Shown here piece by piece: positions 19,982 through 30,824 of a stretch of 64,000 nt of DNA. Under the pieces are notes generated by a model. The model did not search any database. It was not told the origin of the DNA and saw nothing but the letters and a program-made list of their open reading frames with translations. The stretch's first letter is position 1. Every line of letters begins with the position of its first letter. Source of the stretch: Neptuniibacter sp. (lineage in GTDB: Bacteria > Pseudomonadota > Gammaproteobacteria > Pseudomonadales > Balneatricaceae); NCBI RefSeq assembly GCF_024231755.1, contig NZ_JAAEQH010000279.1, positions 96,124-160,123 of the forward strand, written 5' to 3'. Both the position numbers and the translations under genes were made by a program.

Positions 19982-21735
19982 TTGAACACCGGGACACGAG
20001 CGAAGCGGCGGAACAGCTGCATTTTCAGGTAAAGAGTCATCTGGATCTGGTGTACCTAACCGATAAGGTAAACACTGACCTGCTTGCGTTGGAACTGATC
20101 GACCTGATGCGGCTGGAGACTGTTGCTGAACAACCTATCCCACATCAGAACCACTGGGATCAGGCGGATATGATTATGATCACCTATGGCGATTGTCTGC
20201 ATCATCCATCCGAGTCAGCTCTGACTACTTTATATAACTTTCTGCACGAGCAGTGTGTTGGTTTGATTAATGGCGTACATATTCTGCCATTTTTTCCCTA
20301 CAGCTCTGATGATGGTTTTGCTGTCAGTGACTTCTACGCTGTTCGTGAGAGCGCGGGTAGTTGGCAGGATATTCGTCAGATCTCCAATGAATTTCGCTTG
20401 ATGTCCGACCTGGTAATTAACCACTGTTCTGGTGAAGGGGAGTGGTTCCAGAATTTCATCAGAGGCGAAGGAAAGGGGCGTGATTATTTCTTTACTGCCA
20501 GTCCAGAAGATGATCTGAGTGAGGTCATAAGGCCACGTACCAGTTCGTTACTGCGTGAGGTCGAAACGTCGCGTGGGAAACAGCATGTGTGGTGCACTTT
20601 CAGTCATGACCAGATCGATCTGGACTTCCGTAACCCGGAAGTTCTTAAGGAGTTTGTCCAGATCATCCGTCTGTATCTGGATCAGGGTGTGAATATTTTC
20701 CGTCTGGATGCAATCGCTTTCCTCTGGAAAGAGGTGGGAACCAACTGCCTGAATCTGGAACAGACCCACGAAATTGTCCGTCTGCTGCGTACTTTGATCG
20801 AATACGCCTGCCATACTGCGATGATCATTACCGAAACCAATATTCCGAGCAGAGAGAATCTTTCCTATTTTGGTAATGCCAATGAGGCGCACTGCGTTTA
20901 TAACTTCTCTCTGCCCCCGCTACTACTTCATGCACTGATTACTGGGAACAGCTTCTACCTGAAACAGTGGATGATGAGTATGCCTCCAGCCCAGGATGGT
21001 ACTGCTTACTTCAACTTTATTGCTTCCCATGATGGTATCGGCTTGCGGCCTGTGGAGGGGATTCTTCAAGACGAAGAGGTTGAAATGATTATCGAAACTA
21101 TGCAGGAATTTGGCGGGCATGTTTCATGGCGGGCATTGGATAGCGGTGTAAATAAACCCTACGAGATCAATATTGCTTTATTTGAGGCCCTGCAGGGTAC
21201 GGTAAAAGGTAAGGACCAGTGGGGAGAGCAGCGTTTCCTCTGTGCTCATCGTATCATGCTGGCATTGGAGGGGATTCCTGGAATCTATATTCAGAGTCTG
21301 CTAGGAAGCAATAATGACCATGAGCGGGTAAACATGACAGGTCATTACCGTTCCATTAATCGCCATCACTGGCAGTATGATGAGCTGGTAGAACAGTTGG
21401 AGAATGAGTGTTCGCATCATCACCGGATTTTTGAAGCGATGAAACAACTGATAGCGATCCGCACGCAACAGCCCGCTTTTCATCCGAATGCTACACAGTT
21501 TACCTTACACCTTGGCGAACAGATTTTTGGTTTCTGGCGTCAGAGTATCGACCGTCGTCAGAGTATTTTTTGTCTTAACAATATCAGTGATAAACCCGCA
21601 GAGTTATTACTGTCTGATCTTAACCTGATCAGTACCGATGAATGGTCGGATCTACTTTCCGAGAATAGATTCTCGGATCATCACGAAACGTTGATCCTGC
21701 AGCCCTATCAAAGTATTTGGCTTTCTAACGTGTAG
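19978..21735 (+). CDS. GH13_18 sugar phosphorylase, probable glucosylglycerate phosphorylase
   Basis: The 585-residue protein belongs to the sucrose phosphorylase group (GH13 subfamily 18): [21 protein letters not shown] near the N-terminus, [14 protein letters not shown] with the nucleophile Asp, ITETNIP with the acid/base Glu, and [12 protein letters not shown] near the transition-state Asp. Members of this group include sucrose, sucrose-6-phosphate and glucosylglycerate phosphorylases. The operon with GpgS and the phosphatase favours glucosylglycerate, split by phosphate to glucose 1-phosphate and glycerate. Translation starts at GTG with AAGGAG 11 bases upstream, overlapping the synthase stop. 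The presence of both synthesis and breakdown in one operon suggests recycling of the osmolyte. Confidence 0.85.
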   Translation: MIEHRDTSEAAEQLHFQVKSHLDLVYLTDKVNTDLLALELIDLMRLETVAEQPIPHQNHWDQADMIMITYGDCLHHPSESALTTLYNFLHEQCVGLINGVHILPFFPYSSDDGFAVSDFYAVRESAGSWQDIRQISNEFRLMSDLVINHCSGEGEWFQNFIRGEGKGRDYFFTASPEDDLSEVIRPRTSSLLREVETSRGKQHVWCTFSHDQIDLDFRNPEVLKEFVQIIRLYLDQGVNIFRLDAIAFLWKEVGTNCLNLEQTHEIVRLLRTLIEYACHTAMIITETNIPSRENLSYFGNANEAHCVYNFSLPPLLLHALITGNSFYLKQWMMSMPPAQDGTAYFNFIASHDGIGLRPVEGILQDEEVEMIIETMQEFGGHVSWRALDSGVNKPYEINIALFEALQGTVKGKDQWGEQRFLCAHRIMLALEGIPGIYIQSLLGSNNDHERVNMTGHYRSINRHHWQYDELVEQLENECSHHHRIFEAMKQLIAIRTQQPAFHPNATQFTLHLGEQIFGFWRQSIDRRQSIFCLNNISDKPAELLLSDLNLISTDEWSDLLSENRFSDHHETLILQPYQSIWLSNV

Positions 21736-21775
21736 TTAAGGGTTAAGGGTTAAGGGTTAAGGGTTAAGGGTTAAG
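21736..21775. repeat. Tandem TTAAGGG heptamer repeat
   Basis: Five perfect copies of TTAAGGG plus a partial TTAAG begin at the first base after the phosphorylase stop codon and lie between two convergent genes. No hairpin with a T run follows. The unit is similar to telomeric heptamers, but the copy number is low and this looks like a slippage-prone simple repeat. Confidence 0.9.
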
Positions 21776-21795
21776 AGGTAGCTTAAGGTTCTGTC

Positions 21796-22803
21796 TTAAG
21801 AGAGTTTACTGGTTAATTGCTGGTAGAGGGTTATAGGGATCTGATGGCTAGCCAGATGCAGCTGTAGCTGTTCATCATCAAGTAGTTCTTTCTGGCTCAG
21901 GAAATACAGTTCGGCACAGCTGTGGGCTACATGGAATACCTGATGCTCTGGTGACATAACATGCAGGTCGGTGTGCTTTTCTGGCTCCAGCAGTGGTTTG
22001 ACCCAGTCTGGATTAAGCTGCCAATGATTAACTGCAGCTAAGGTGATTCTGTTACCGTAGAGTTCGAGTATGTACGAAAACAGTGGGGCACTGGGGTAAG
22101 TTCCCGGAGCTTCAGTTTCCATTAGCTCAATTAGCTTACGGAAAATAACCAGTTTGCCTACATCATGGATCAGTCCATTTAGATAAGCGTGAAAGGGATT
22201 AACCCCCATTTTAGGTGCATAGGTTGAGGCAAGTAGTGCTACATCGTGGGAGTGTTTCCAGATATTGGCTCCAAACACTTTGAAATAGAGAGGTTGGATT
22301 TTAAATCTGTCGGCCATCAGTGTTGATAGTACTAACTTTTTCACACCATCATTTCCTAATCGCACAACCGCTGCCGACAGGTCCTCAATATCGGCACCAC
22401 TGCTTTTATAAAGAGCTGAATTAGCCTGCTGTAGAACTTTGCCCAGCAGTGCAGGATCTTCCTCAATTACACGGGTGATTTTATCTGCTGGTGTCTCTAT
22501 GTCGGTCAGCATATTTAACAGATTCATTGATGCCTGAGCGAGCTTGGGGATATCGTCGGGTTGGAATGACTGCAGCTTCTTTTGAATACTGTTGATTAGC
22601 TTTTCATCAAATTGATTGGCTTGATCATTGTGGATATCGGCTTTTTCATCGAGTAGGAATGAAGTTAGTAGAACAGATAACTCTTCAGGAGAGGCAGCAG
22701 GCGAGGGAAGGGCTCGTTTAGCTACCTGAACATCAGGCGCTTGAACTTTTTTCTCTGGACTACCAAATAAGCTACGAGTTTTCTTAAATAATGACTTAAA
22801 CAT
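21796..22803 (-). CDS. HDOD domain protein
   Basis: The 335-residue protein has an N-terminal basic segment (MFKSLFKKTRSLFG) and a proline-rich linker. A HDOD domain (about residues 85-290) contains EEDPALLGKVLQQANSALYKSSG, VVRLGNDGVKKLVLSTLM and LNGLIHDVGKLVIFRK. HDOD proteins act in bacterial signalling, often with c-di-GMP or two-component partners, and usually lack phosphodiesterase activity. It is transcribed towards the osmolyte operon and is divergent from acpH; no partner gene is obvious. The 84-base gap to acpH probably contains both promoters. Confidence 0.88.
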   Translation of the reverse strand: MFKSLFKKTRSLFGSPEKKVQAPDVQVAKRALPSPAASPEELSVLLTSFLLDEKADIHNDQANQFDEKLINSIQKKLQSFQPDDIPKLAQASMNLLNMLTDIETPADKITRVIEEDPALLGKVLQQANSALYKSSGADIEDLSAAVVRLGNDGVKKLVLSTLMADRFKIQPLYFKVFGANIWKHSHDVALLASTYAPKMGVNPFHAYLNGLIHDVGKLVIFRKLIELMETEAPGTYPSAPLFSYILELYGNRITLAAVNHWQLNPDWVKPLLEPEKHTDLHVMSPEHQVFHVAHSCAELYFLSQKELLDDEQLQLHLASHQIPITLYQQLTSKLS

Positions 22804-22887
22804 ATCTCAGAGTTTCTGTATCAGTAACACAATCATAGAATTATGGGATGGATTATCTACTTTGCCAAATACACCTTAAGGTAATTT

Positions 22888-23487
22888 ATGAACTATCTAG
22901 CTCATCTGTTTCTGGCGCAACCAACGGTTGAATCCCGAGTAGGAAATCTGCTTGGAGATTTTGCTCGTGGAGTGAATACAGAGCTGTTACCTGAACCTAT
23001 TTTGAAAGGACTGGAAAACCACCGTCTGGTCGACCGCTATACCGATTCCCACCCTGCAGTGAAGCAACTTAAAGCGTTGGTTTCTCCTCAAAGGAGAAGA
23101 TTTGCAGGCATTATGCTGGATATGGCCTTTGATCATTATCTGATTAAACATTGGGACCGTTTTAGTTCCCAGCCATTTGAGGCCAGTTGCAAGGAGTATT
23201 ATCTCTCTTTGTATCAGGGGGCTGACTTGATGCCGGAAAGAATGCGCACCATAACAAGTCGAATCATCGAGCAGGATTGGTTTTCTTCCTACGCTTCAAT
23301 TGAAGGCATTGGGCTTGCGTTGGACCGTATTGCTGGTCGTATTCGTTTTCAAAATGAGTTTGCAGGTTCAATTGACGAGTTATTACTATTACAGGGTCAA
23401 ATTGAGCAGAGCTTCCTGAAGTTTTTTCCAGAGTTAATTGGCAATGTTGCAATGCAGAAAATAGAGGCTGGCAACCTATCTTCTTAG
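22888..23487 (+). CDS. acpH: Acyl carrier protein phosphodiesterase
   Basis: The 199-residue protein matches AcpH: MNYLAHLFLA at the start, GNLLGDFARG and LVDRYTDSHP, then LDMAFDHYLIKHW. The family removes the 4'-phosphopantetheine arm from holo-ACP in the cytoplasm, and the size (about 193 residues in E. coli) is normal. It stands alone, divergent from the HDOD gene. Confidence 0.92.
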   Translation: MNYLAHLFLAQPTVESRVGNLLGDFARGVNTELLPEPILKGLENHRLVDRYTDSHPAVKQLKALVSPQRRRFAGIMLDMAFDHYLIKHWDRFSSQPFEASCKEYYLSLYQGADLMPERMRTITSRIIEQDWFSSYASIEGIGLALDRIAGRIRFQNEFAGSIDELLLLQGQIEQSFLKFFPELIGNVAMQKIEAGNLSS

Positions 23488-23641
23488 CAACGCTAAGTGC
23501 GTTGATTTTCTTTCCTTAGATTAAGCCTTACCCTCTATGCCGGAGTAATTCAAGTTAATTTACATTATTGAATAATCAGGGTTTTATTCATTATGTAAAA
23601 TGCTTTATGCACCAAAATGTAACAATTCTCTTGCTATGCTA

Positions 23642-23670
23642 TTGACATAAAGTCTAGTTGTTGGATATTT
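23642..23670 (+). promoter_or_regulatory. Probable sigma-70 promoter of the chemotaxis receptor
   Basis: A perfect -35 box TTGACA and a weaker -10 ATATTT are separated by 17 bases, about 90 bases before the receptor start codon. No flagellar sigma-28 motif was evident. Confidence 0.5.
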
Positions 23671-23762
23671 TTTGTGCGATGCAAAGCTGGTGGCAGCTTC
23701 TTAAGAGGGGAGGAAGTATTAGGCCAACGGATATTTAATAGCTTATTAAAGGAAAAGGCAGA

Positions 23763-25385
23763 ATGAAGAACCTATCAGTACGTTACCGGTTAAGCTTGCT
23801 TATCGCGGTAGCGGTAATGGCTCTTATGCTGATCGAGATATTTGGGTTGTATGAAAGTCAGCATGAATTGAAAGAAGCCCGCAAAACAGAAATCCAATCC
23901 CTTATCGAATCTGCTCATGGGGTGATCGTTCAACAGTATCAACTCTCCCAGAGCGGACAGATCTCAGAAAGTCAGGCACAAGAGAATGTGCTTTCCCTCC
24001 TTGAAGGGATGAAATATCGTGGCAATGAATACTTTTTCGTACTGGACCGGAATGCCGTTCTGGTGGGCCATGGTGGTAATTCAAAATTCCGTGGTAAGGA
24101 TTTGAGTGGGGTTAAAACAGAGGCCGGGGATGCTGTCTTTGTTCGTATGGCTGCGTTGGCAACTCAGCAAGATACATCCGATTTTTTTGCCTACGACTGG
24201 CCTAAAGCAGGGGCCGACAGCCCTCAGCCTAAAATTACCTATGCACGCTCTTTCGCGCCTTGGGGCTGGGCGGTTGGAACAGGTGTTTACATAGATGACC
24301 TTGACGAGGTTTTCTATACTGAGCTGATCAAATTTACTGTCTTGGCTGTATTGGTCACAGCTCTGCTTCTTGCTATTGCGCTTCCGATTATCAGCAGTAT
24401 TGTTAAACCGCTTAAGCGTATTGAAAAGGTGATGCACGAGGTTACGAACGCGGATCTTACTCAGCGCGTTAATCTCACCAGTAATGATGAACTGGGGCGC
24501 GTAGGGCGCTGTATCGATGAGACTTTGCAAAGCTTTCAGGACTTGGTGAGCCAGTTATCCAATTCTATAAGTCAGGTACATGGTAGTGCTATTCAATTAT
24601 CCGCCAGTGCTGAGCAGACGCGTTCAGGCACCCAGAAACAGGCGACTGAAACCGAGCTTCTGGCTGTGGCAATGAATGAGATGACTGCGACTGTGCAGGA
24701 GATCTCCCGCAGTGCGGCAGCATCTGCGAAAGCTTCTGATGCAGCGGATGATGAAGCTGAAGCGGGTAATAAGAATGTAGATATTACCATCAATAAAATT
24801 CAGGCTCTGGAGCAGGAAGTTGATAGATCAGCCGATGTAATTCGAACACTGGAAGCTGATACAGAAGAGATCAGCAAGGTATTGACCGAGATTCAGGGGA
24901 TTTCAGAACAAACCAACCTGCTGGCATTGAACGCCGCCATTGAAGCGGCTCGTGCGGGTGAATCTGGTCGAGGCTTTGCGGTGGTTGCGGATGAAGTTCG
25001 CCAGTTGGCGATGCGTACTCAGAATTCAACCAATGAGATTCGCGATATGAATGAACGTCTACGTTCCGGTGCGAAAGAAGCGGTAGCATCTATGCAGCGC
25101 TCAACGGAAGGTGCAGATGCGAGTGTAAACGCTGCTACAACTGCAGGATCGGAACTGAGCCGTATAGTTGATCAGATGTGCCATGTGCGTGATATGGCGG
25201 TTCAGGTGGCTGCAGCAACTGAAGAACAGAGTCAGGTGGCAGAAGAGATGAACCAAAATCTGGTTAATATCTCTCATGTTTCTGAAGAAACAGCGCAATC
25301 GTCGGAGATGGTTGCGGCCAACAGTGAGCAATTATCGCAACTGGCGACGGAGCTGGAAAAACAGATCAGTCGTTTCCGCATTTAG
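23763..25385 (+). CDS. Methyl-accepting chemotaxis protein with single Cache sensor
   Basis: The 540-residue receptor has an N-terminal membrane segment (about 9-28) and a periplasmic sCache_2-type domain (about 30-190, with [17 protein letters not shown] and [16 protein letters not shown]). A second membrane segment (about 193-215) precedes HAMP (about 217-270) and a long signalling domain whose hairpin tip reads [34 protein letters not shown]. It would steer swimming by binding a small ligand in the periplasm; sCache_2 proteins often bind organic acids. It is monocistronic, with a terminator 18 bases after the stop. Confidence 0.92.
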   Translation: MKNLSVRYRLSLLIAVAVMALMLIEIFGLYESQHELKEARKTEIQSLIESAHGVIVQQYQLSQSGQISESQAQENVLSLLEGMKYRGNEYFFVLDRNAVLVGHGGNSKFRGKDLSGVKTEAGDAVFVRMAALATQQDTSDFFAYDWPKAGADSPQPKITYARSFAPWGWAVGTGVYIDDLDEVFYTELIKFTVLAVLVTALLLAIALPIISSIVKPLKRIEKVMHEVTNADLTQRVNLTSNDELGRVGRCIDETLQSFQDLVSQLSNSISQVHGSAIQLSASAEQTRSGTQKQATETELLAVAMNEMTATVQEISRSAAASAKASDAADDEAEAGNKNVDITINKIQALEQEVDRSADVIRTLEADTEEISKVLTEIQGISEQTNLLALNAAIEAARAGESGRGFAVVADEVRQLAMRTQNSTNEIRDMNERLRSGAKEAVASMQRSTEGADASVNAATTAGSELSRIVDQMCHVRDMAVQVAAATEEQSQVAEEMNQNLVNISHVSEETAQSSEMVAANSEQLSQLATELEKQISRFRI

Positions 25386-25402
25386 ATGAACAATTAATTA
25401 CC

Positions 25403-25427
25403 AAGGGAGCTTTAAGCTCCCTTTTTT
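25403..25427 (+). terminator. Rho-independent terminator after the Cache receptor
   Basis: The 9-bp stem AAGGGAGCT / AGCTCCCTT with a TTA loop is followed by a T run. Confidence 0.92.
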
Positions 25428-25529
25428 GTGCCTCCTACCATGAGGGGTCTAGGCTTGAGCCAGAGTGTCTATAATATTAATCTTAGCTAATGCTTACAGC
25501 ATACTCTTGGCTTTGATTTGGAGATTTAG

Positions 25530-26264
25530 ATGTTCTTGCAAACAAACAAGAAGTCGTTGAGATTCCCGTACGTTTTTTTAATCCTTAATCTAATGGTGAT
25601 TATAGGGATCTATTTTGTACTGTCTCAGACCATGGAACGTGCACTCTCGTCTGCCATCATTCAGGCAACCCAAGCAGGTAATAGTGATATCACTCGGATA
25701 TTTATCAATGAGGTTTATCCCGAACTGCATGCTGATCTGGCATTAACAAGTGTCCCGACGAAGGTGAAATCAAAACTGAGTGAGCCGGAACTTCAGAGGG
25801 TTGATGATCGTGTTCGGCGCTTTATGTTCGGTACCAATGTTCTCAAAGCTAAGATATATAACATCAATGGTATAACCCTATACTCAAGTGAAGCCTCCCA
25901 GATAGGGGATGATAAAACGGGCAATAAAGGTTTTTCTGATGCGGCTCGCGGTATTCCGGCCAGTCAGGTGACGCACAGAGGGCAGTTTTCTGCACTGGAT
26001 GGAGAGGTTTTTGATCGTGACCTGGTTGCCAGTTATATCCCAATTCGCGATAGCAGTGATGATATTGTTGGTGTAGCTGAGCTCTATACCGACCGTTCCA
26101 CTGAAGTCCAGCACTCTAAAGAGCTGATTACTGAGCTTAAAAGCGAACTAATACCAGCGTTAGTTAGCATTTTATTCCTGGTGGCAGTGATCGTATGGCG
26201 CTTTACCTCCTATGTGACTCACCTACGCTTGGAATTATTACAAAGGAATGAAAGTGATATCTGA
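25530..26264 (+). CDS. Membrane sensor protein without output domain
   Basis: The 244-residue protein consists of an N-terminal membrane segment (about 13-33), a periplasmic domain with a PAS/Cache-like central portion (VLKAKIYNINGITLYSSEASQIG and FSALDGEVFDRDLVASYIPIRDS), a second membrane segment (about 203-222) and only about 20 cytoplasmic residues. No catalytic domain is present. It is 14 bases upstream of a DUF3365 hybrid kinase and probably cotranscribed with it, so it may be an accessory sensor. I cannot assign a ligand or family by name. Confidence 0.75.
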   Translation: MFLQTNKKSLRFPYVFLILNLMVIIGIYFVLSQTMERALSSAIIQATQAGNSDITRIFINEVYPELHADLALTSVPTKVKSKLSEPELQRVDDRVRRFMFGTNVLKAKIYNINGITLYSSEASQIGDDKTGNKGFSDAARGIPASQVTHRGQFSALDGEVFDRDLVASYIPIRDSSDDIVGVAELYTDRSTEVQHSKELITELKSELIPALVSILFLVAVIVWRFTSYVTHLRLELLQRNESDI

Positions 26265-26278
26265 TCTTATGAGGCTGT

Positions 26279-29233
26279 ATGTTATTTAAAGGGATTTCCG
26301 TAAGAGCGGCGACTTTGCTTTTTGTGTTAGCTGCTATGGTTGGTGCAACCATGGTGTTTATTGCTTACTGGCATACTAAGAACATTGAAAGAGCTGCTCT
26401 GGAGCGTGCTGCTGCTTCATATTCCCATGCCATTGGGGCATTTCGCAGTTTCTATTCCGCTGAGGTGTTGAGTAAATTACATGGCAGCGGTGTAACCGCT
26501 AGTCATGACTACAAAGGTAAGCCTGCAACGATTCCTATTCCGGCAACCATGACCATCGATCTTGCCAGAAAAATTAATAGCCGTGATGGTCACATCAATG
26601 TATCTGTGATCAGTGAACATCCATACCCCTGGCGGCCAAAGCGTGATCTGAGCCATTTCGAAAGGCAGGCGTTTACCTGGTTTAACAGTAGTGCAGAACA
26701 CACGTATAGCGAGACTTTGGATATTGATGGTGAGGAATTCCTTGGTTTTGCCTCACCGATGCGTATGTCAGAGAGCTGTGTTGCTTGTCACAATAGCCAT
26801 CCGCAAAGCCCGAAGCGTGATTGGAAAATGGGGGATGTGCGAGGCTTACAGGTTGTGTATATGCCGTTGACTGCGACGGGAATGGGCAATCAGCTTGGGC
26901 TATCCTATCTGATCGGTTTTATTATCCTGTCCTTTATGGGAGCTTTCTCCGTTATTCTCTGGCTGACCAATAATAATCAGTTGGCGTTTGCCGAGTTGGA
27001 TCAGAAAACCAATAAGCTTGAAGGTGCTCTGGATCAGTTGGCTCAGGCGAAAGATGCAGCGGAAGACGCTAACCGTGCCAAGAGTGATTTCCTCGCAAAC
27101 ATGAGTCACGAGATTCGTACACCGATGAATGCAATTATCGGTTTAAGTCATCTGGCTCTGGACTCGGATCAGGATAGTGCTAAGCAACATAGCTATTTCA
27201 AGAAGATCAATACTTCGGCTTCAAATCTACTCAACATCATTAATGATATTCTCGATTTTTCAAAAATAGAGGCTGGGCATCTTGAAATTGAGTCGGCTGA
27301 CTTTGAGTTGGATAAACTACTACAGAGTGTCTACGACGTTAACTATATTCGAGCGGAAGATAAGGGAATCTACTTCCGTATCCATAGGGATTTTTCCATT
27401 CCGAACATTCTTAAGGGGGATGTGGTTCGTCTGAATCAGATTCTCACTAATCTGATCAGCAATGCAATTAAGTTCACTGAAAAAGGTGGAGTACAAGTGG
27501 ATATCAGTCCAGTTGCTATTGCAGATGAGGAGATCAGATTGTGTATCAAGGTAAGTGATACTGGTTTGGGAATTGCCGAGGATAAACTCGAGTCTCTTTT
27601 TGAAGCGTTTACTCAGGCTGATGCCAGTACTACACGCCGTTTTGGAGGGACAGGGCTTGGGCTTTCCATTACGCGCCAACTGACTGAGTTGATGCATGGG
27701 GATATCGATCTTGAAAGTACTCCCGAGAAAGGAACGATCATCAGTGTTGAATTGCCTTTCCCAATTTCATCTGCAATGGAACAAAAAGAGTACCTACTTA
27801 ATGACAAGCGTCTACTGGTTATTGGTTCTAGCCCAGAGCTTGTGGCGTTGTTGCATAGTCTGCGTTTGTCATATGAATCCAAAGCTTACGGTATGGATCA
27901 ACTACATGATGTGGAAACATATCTGAGGAGCAATCTGGTGGATTGCCTGATTCTGGTTGATCAAAGGGATGAGCTGGATCTGATCGATTATGTTGCTCAA
28001 TTACGTAGGAAAATACCCGAAGTTGTCATGTACCCGACGGTTCTGATCACTACGCCACGTAATGCAAAAGCGATACAGTCTGATCATAACTATGACCTTT
28101 TCACGATCACTGATCTCTATACCCCATCTCTGTTGCTGGATACCTTACAGAATGCATTAGCTTCGGAGCAGAATGATTATGAGGTTGATTTCCGCAGCAG
28201 TTCTCGCAATCAGATAGAGGATATTCTGGGTGCAAGGGTTCTACTGGCAGAAGACAACCCGATCAATACTGAGGTGGCAAAAGGTATTCTTGAGAAAATG
28301 GGTGTTAAAGCGACCTGTGTTGAAAATGGCAAAGAGGTTTTGGAAATTCTCTCCAAGCAGAAGTTTGATCTACTGTTGCTCGATATGCAGATGCCGGTGA
28401 TGGATGGATATGAGGCGGCGGCAGCGATCAGATCAGATAGTCGCTTTGATGAGCTACCAATTTTAGCTCTCACTGCCCATGCAATGGCTGGAGATGAGCA
28501 GCGTAGCCGAGAATTGGGGATGAACGGGCATATCACTAAGCCTATAGACCCCGACGAGCTGTTAAACGCATTGGTTAAATGGATAAAACCCGGGGAGAGG
28601 CACAGTGAAAAAGTAGTTTTGGTCGATAGTGGTACGCAGGGTGTCCCAGAGCAACTACCGGGCTTGAACCTTCAAGCGGGTCTGAGTCGGTTATCTAATG
28701 ATGTTCAACTCTACTGTAACTTGTTGAATAAATTTGAACAGAGCTATGGAGATGCACTGAACAAGGCCTCACTGTTGTTTACCACGGCAGATCTGGCTGG
28801 TTTACAGGCATATTCACACGGGCTAAAAGGTGTAGCTGCCAATCTGGGGGCTGATGACCTCTCAGCCGTGGCGGCTGAAATTGAGCAGTTAAAGGCGCTG
28901 CCTGAGGACCAAGGTCAGCAGCTATTGCAGGATTTAGAACAGGCCATTGTGACTTTGAAGCAGGGTATCGAATCGTTGTATGAGGTGGTGGGCCTCAGTT
29001 CACCCGATGAAGGTGAGCCCCTTACTGTCGATGAGGGTGAACTGTTATCTGATCTTCAGCGGTTATTGGACCTGGTTACCACCGGAGATACGGGATCTCT
29101 GAGTATGGCTGAAACTGTCAAATCTAAATCCGCTGGTTCTGCTAATGCGGGTATGATTGAGCAGATTACCAACGCCGTCTCTGATTTTGAGTTTGAAAAG
29201 GCTGAGGATCTCCTCCAGCAGCTGCTAAGGTAA
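26279..29233 (+). CDS. DUF3365 heme-sensing hybrid histidine kinase
   Basis: The 984-residue kinase has an N-terminal membrane segment, a periplasmic DUF3365/Tll0287-like domain with the heme motif [23 protein letters not shown] (about 167-190), and a second membrane segment (about 205-228). The dimerisation domain has SHEIRTPMN (H about 277), followed by an ATPase domain with DTGLGI and [10 protein letters not shown] degenerate receiver at about 500-620 lacks the conserved acidic cluster. A complete receiver has Asp about D702 ([13 protein letters not shown]). A phosphotransfer domain follows with [13 protein letters not shown] (H about 847). A covalently bound c heme would let it sense redox state, NO or O2 in the periplasm. 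No separate response regulator gene is adjacent, so the relay target lies elsewhere. Confidence 0.88.
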   Translation: MLFKGISVRAATLLFVLAAMVGATMVFIAYWHTKNIERAALERAAASYSHAIGAFRSFYSAEVLSKLHGSGVTASHDYKGKPATIPIPATMTIDLARKINSRDGHINVSVISEHPYPWRPKRDLSHFERQAFTWFNSSAEHTYSETLDIDGEEFLGFASPMRMSESCVACHNSHPQSPKRDWKMGDVRGLQVVYMPLTATGMGNQLGLSYLIGFIILSFMGAFSVILWLTNNNQLAFAELDQKTNKLEGALDQLAQAKDAAEDANRAKSDFLANMSHEIRTPMNAIIGLSHLALDSDQDSAKQHSYFKKINTSASNLLNIINDILDFSKIEAGHLEIESADFELDKLLQSVYDVNYIRAEDKGIYFRIHRDFSIPNILKGDVVRLNQILTNLISNAIKFTEKGGVQVDISPVAIADEEIRLCIKVSDTGLGIAEDKLESLFEAFTQADASTTRRFGGTGLGLSITRQLTELMHGDIDLESTPEKGTIISVELPFPISSAMEQKEYLLNDKRLLVIGSSPELVALLHSLRLSYESKAYGMDQLHDVETYLRSNLVDCLILVDQRDELDLIDYVAQLRRKIPEVVMYPTVLITTPRNAKAIQSDHNYDLFTITDLYTPSLLLDTLQNALASEQNDYEVDFRSSSRNQIEDILGARVLLAEDNPINTEVAKGILEKMGVKATCVENGKEVLEILSKQKFDLLLLDMQMPVMDGYEAAAAIRSDSRFDELPILALTAHAMAGDEQRSRELGMNGHITKPIDPDELLNALVKWIKPGERHSEKVVLVDSGTQGVPEQLPGLNLQAGLSRLSNDVQLYCNLLNKFEQSYGDALNKASLLFTTADLAGLQAYSHGLKGVAANLGADDLSAVAAEIEQLKALPEDQGQQLLQDLEQAIVTLKQGIESLYEVVGLSSPDEGEPLTVDEGELLSDLQRLLDLVTTGDTGSLSMAETVKSKSAGSANAGMIEQITNAVSDFEFEKAEDLLQQLLR

Positions 29234-29237
29234 TCTA

Positions 29238-30512
29238 CTAGCCTTCTCTGACAGCAGTTTGATATAGCTCCAGCTTATTCGCTTTCAAGAGGTTATAGAT
29301 ATCAGTGTCAATCTGACTATCCTTCTCCATTCTGTCCATAATCTCCAGAACTTCATTTACTTGAAGGCGGTCACGGTAAGGGCGTTTTTGGCACAGGGCC
29401 TGAAAAATATCGGCAATGGTGAGTATCCGGGTAGGCATGTCGATCTGGTCACCACTCCAGCCGAAGGGGTAACCCGATCCATCTAATTTTTCGTGATGTT
29501 CAGAGGCCCACTTGGCAATCGGAGTATTTGGAAAAATCGCTTTTAGAACCCGTTTACTGTCCAGAGGGTGGCTGCGTATCTGAGCAAGTTCATCGTCTGA
29601 TAGTGCTTCTGGCTTCTCCAGAACCTCATCAGGGGTCCTGAGTTTACCTACATCGTGCAGTAGTCCGGCGATACGCAGTATACGTCTGTGGTAGTTGTCA
29701 TATCCGGCAAGCCCCGCTATGGAGTAGGCTAAATCCGCTACACGTAAACTGTGGTAGTGAGTGAATGGACTTTTAGCATCGACCACATATGAGATGAGTT
29801 CCCCTAGAGATTCGATATCATCGAAACTGAGAGATAGTTTGTAATCACTGGAAGATAATGTTTCGAAGATGGCATCATCAAGAAACTCATCTCTAAGTTC
29901 CAGCCAGAAACTGTCTTTTTGGGCCGCCAGTTCAGCGGCTTTGAAGAGATGTTCCGCGAATAAACTACCAATATAGGGCCTAAGCTCTCCAAGTATCTTC
30001 TCCCGGTGCAGAAGGACTTCGTGATGGTGGTGGCCAAGATTGAAAGAGGCAAAGATTACATCCAACCGATCTGAGAGAAAGATCAGATTGGCGTATTCCC
30101 GGGTTTCCTGGTCCAGCTCTTCAGGAAGGTGTTCCCAACGGGTATGGTGGTAACGGACCGCTTTGGCGTACGACTCGAAGGGGCTGAAACTCTGTAAAAA
30201 AATCTCACCGCGAATACAGTGGTCCTCAGCACCATTCCATTCGATTTCGTCTGTCAACTTCTGATGTACTGCTGTAGACGATACACCGCAGTCATGCAGC
30301 ATTCCCGCAAGTAGAATAAAGTGACGGCGGTGACGGTCCCAGCCAAGAAGGTGTGCAATGCGATGGCAGATAAGACCTACGCGGCGGCCATGGCTTTTAT
30401 CATCAACCCCAACGTAGTCAAGGGCTTTGGTTACAGTGTGAGCAGCACGGCCTACATCAATATCCATTCCCTGAAAGGCATCTGAGATGTGTTCCAATGG
30501 CGTCCTTAGCAT
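29238..30512 (-). CDS. Tandem HD / HD-GYP phosphodiesterase
   Basis: The 424-residue protein has an N-terminal HD-like domain (LLAGMLHDCGVSS, about 65-110, without a full metal-site set) and a C-terminal HD-GYP domain (about 230-415). The latter has HSLRVADL, LLHDVGKLRTPDEVLEKP and HHEKLDGSGYPFG. The HHExxDGxGYP signature is intact, so hydrolysis of c-di-GMP (to pGpG or GMP) is expected. It has no sensory or membrane domain of its own. Its stop is four bases from the end of the convergent DUF3365 kinase gene. Confidence 0.9.
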   Translation of the reverse strand: MLRTPLEHISDAFQGMDIDVGRAAHTVTKALDYVGVDDKSHGRRVGLICHRIAHLLGWDRHRRHFILLAGMLHDCGVSSTAVHQKLTDEIEWNGAEDHCIRGEIFLQSFSPFESYAKAVRYHHTRWEHLPEELDQETREYANLIFLSDRLDVIFASFNLGHHHHEVLLHREKILGELRPYIGSLFAEHLFKAAELAAQKDSFWLELRDEFLDDAIFETLSSSDYKLSLSFDDIESLGELISYVVDAKSPFTHYHSLRVADLAYSIAGLAGYDNYHRRILRIAGLLHDVGKLRTPDEVLEKPEALSDDELAQIRSHPLDSKRVLKAIFPNTPIAKWASEHHEKLDGSGYPFGWSGDQIDMPTRILTIADIFQALCQKRPYRDRLQVNEVLEIMDRMEKDSQIDTDIYNLLKANKLELYQTAVREG

Positions 30513-30824
30513 TTAGAGAATCCAGTTCGTGTCGTTTAGGTCGAGCAGTAAATAGTTTTTTCTAACTAGTCGATTATAGCTGTTTTTTTGCAACTTCTTC
30601 GTTTAGGGCCACTATTGTCTGATACTGGAGGCTTAATCGGATAGCAAGTAAGCTGTTATGTGAATTGTGACGGTAGGTTTGTGGTTTAGTAATCATCGTT
30701 TGATCTATGTCTTTTCTAAATCGAGAGCGATTCTGTAGGATTGGTTCAAAGGAATGGATATGCCGCCTTTCGCTTGCACGGGGGCGGGCCGCTTGAGGAT
30801 GTTGTTGCTTTCAGGAGAGGTGGG
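30513..30824. other. Divergent intergenic region
   Basis: This 312-base stretch separates the HD-GYP gene from the DUF3365-GGDEF-EAL gene and must hold both promoters. It includes an in-frame upstream extension of the latter gene (TTG at 30741), which I do not accept. I see no clear repeat, hairpin or consensus promoter. Confidence 0.5.

Noticed and set aside
21736..21775. A true telomere or replicon end
   Set aside because: The repeat has fewer than six copies and lies inside continuous chromosomal genes on both sides.
30741..30824. N-terminal extension of the DUF3365-GGDEF-EAL protein
   Set aside because: It needs a TTG start with no good ribosome site, while GTG 30825 has AGGAG 7 bases upstream and is next to the membrane segment.
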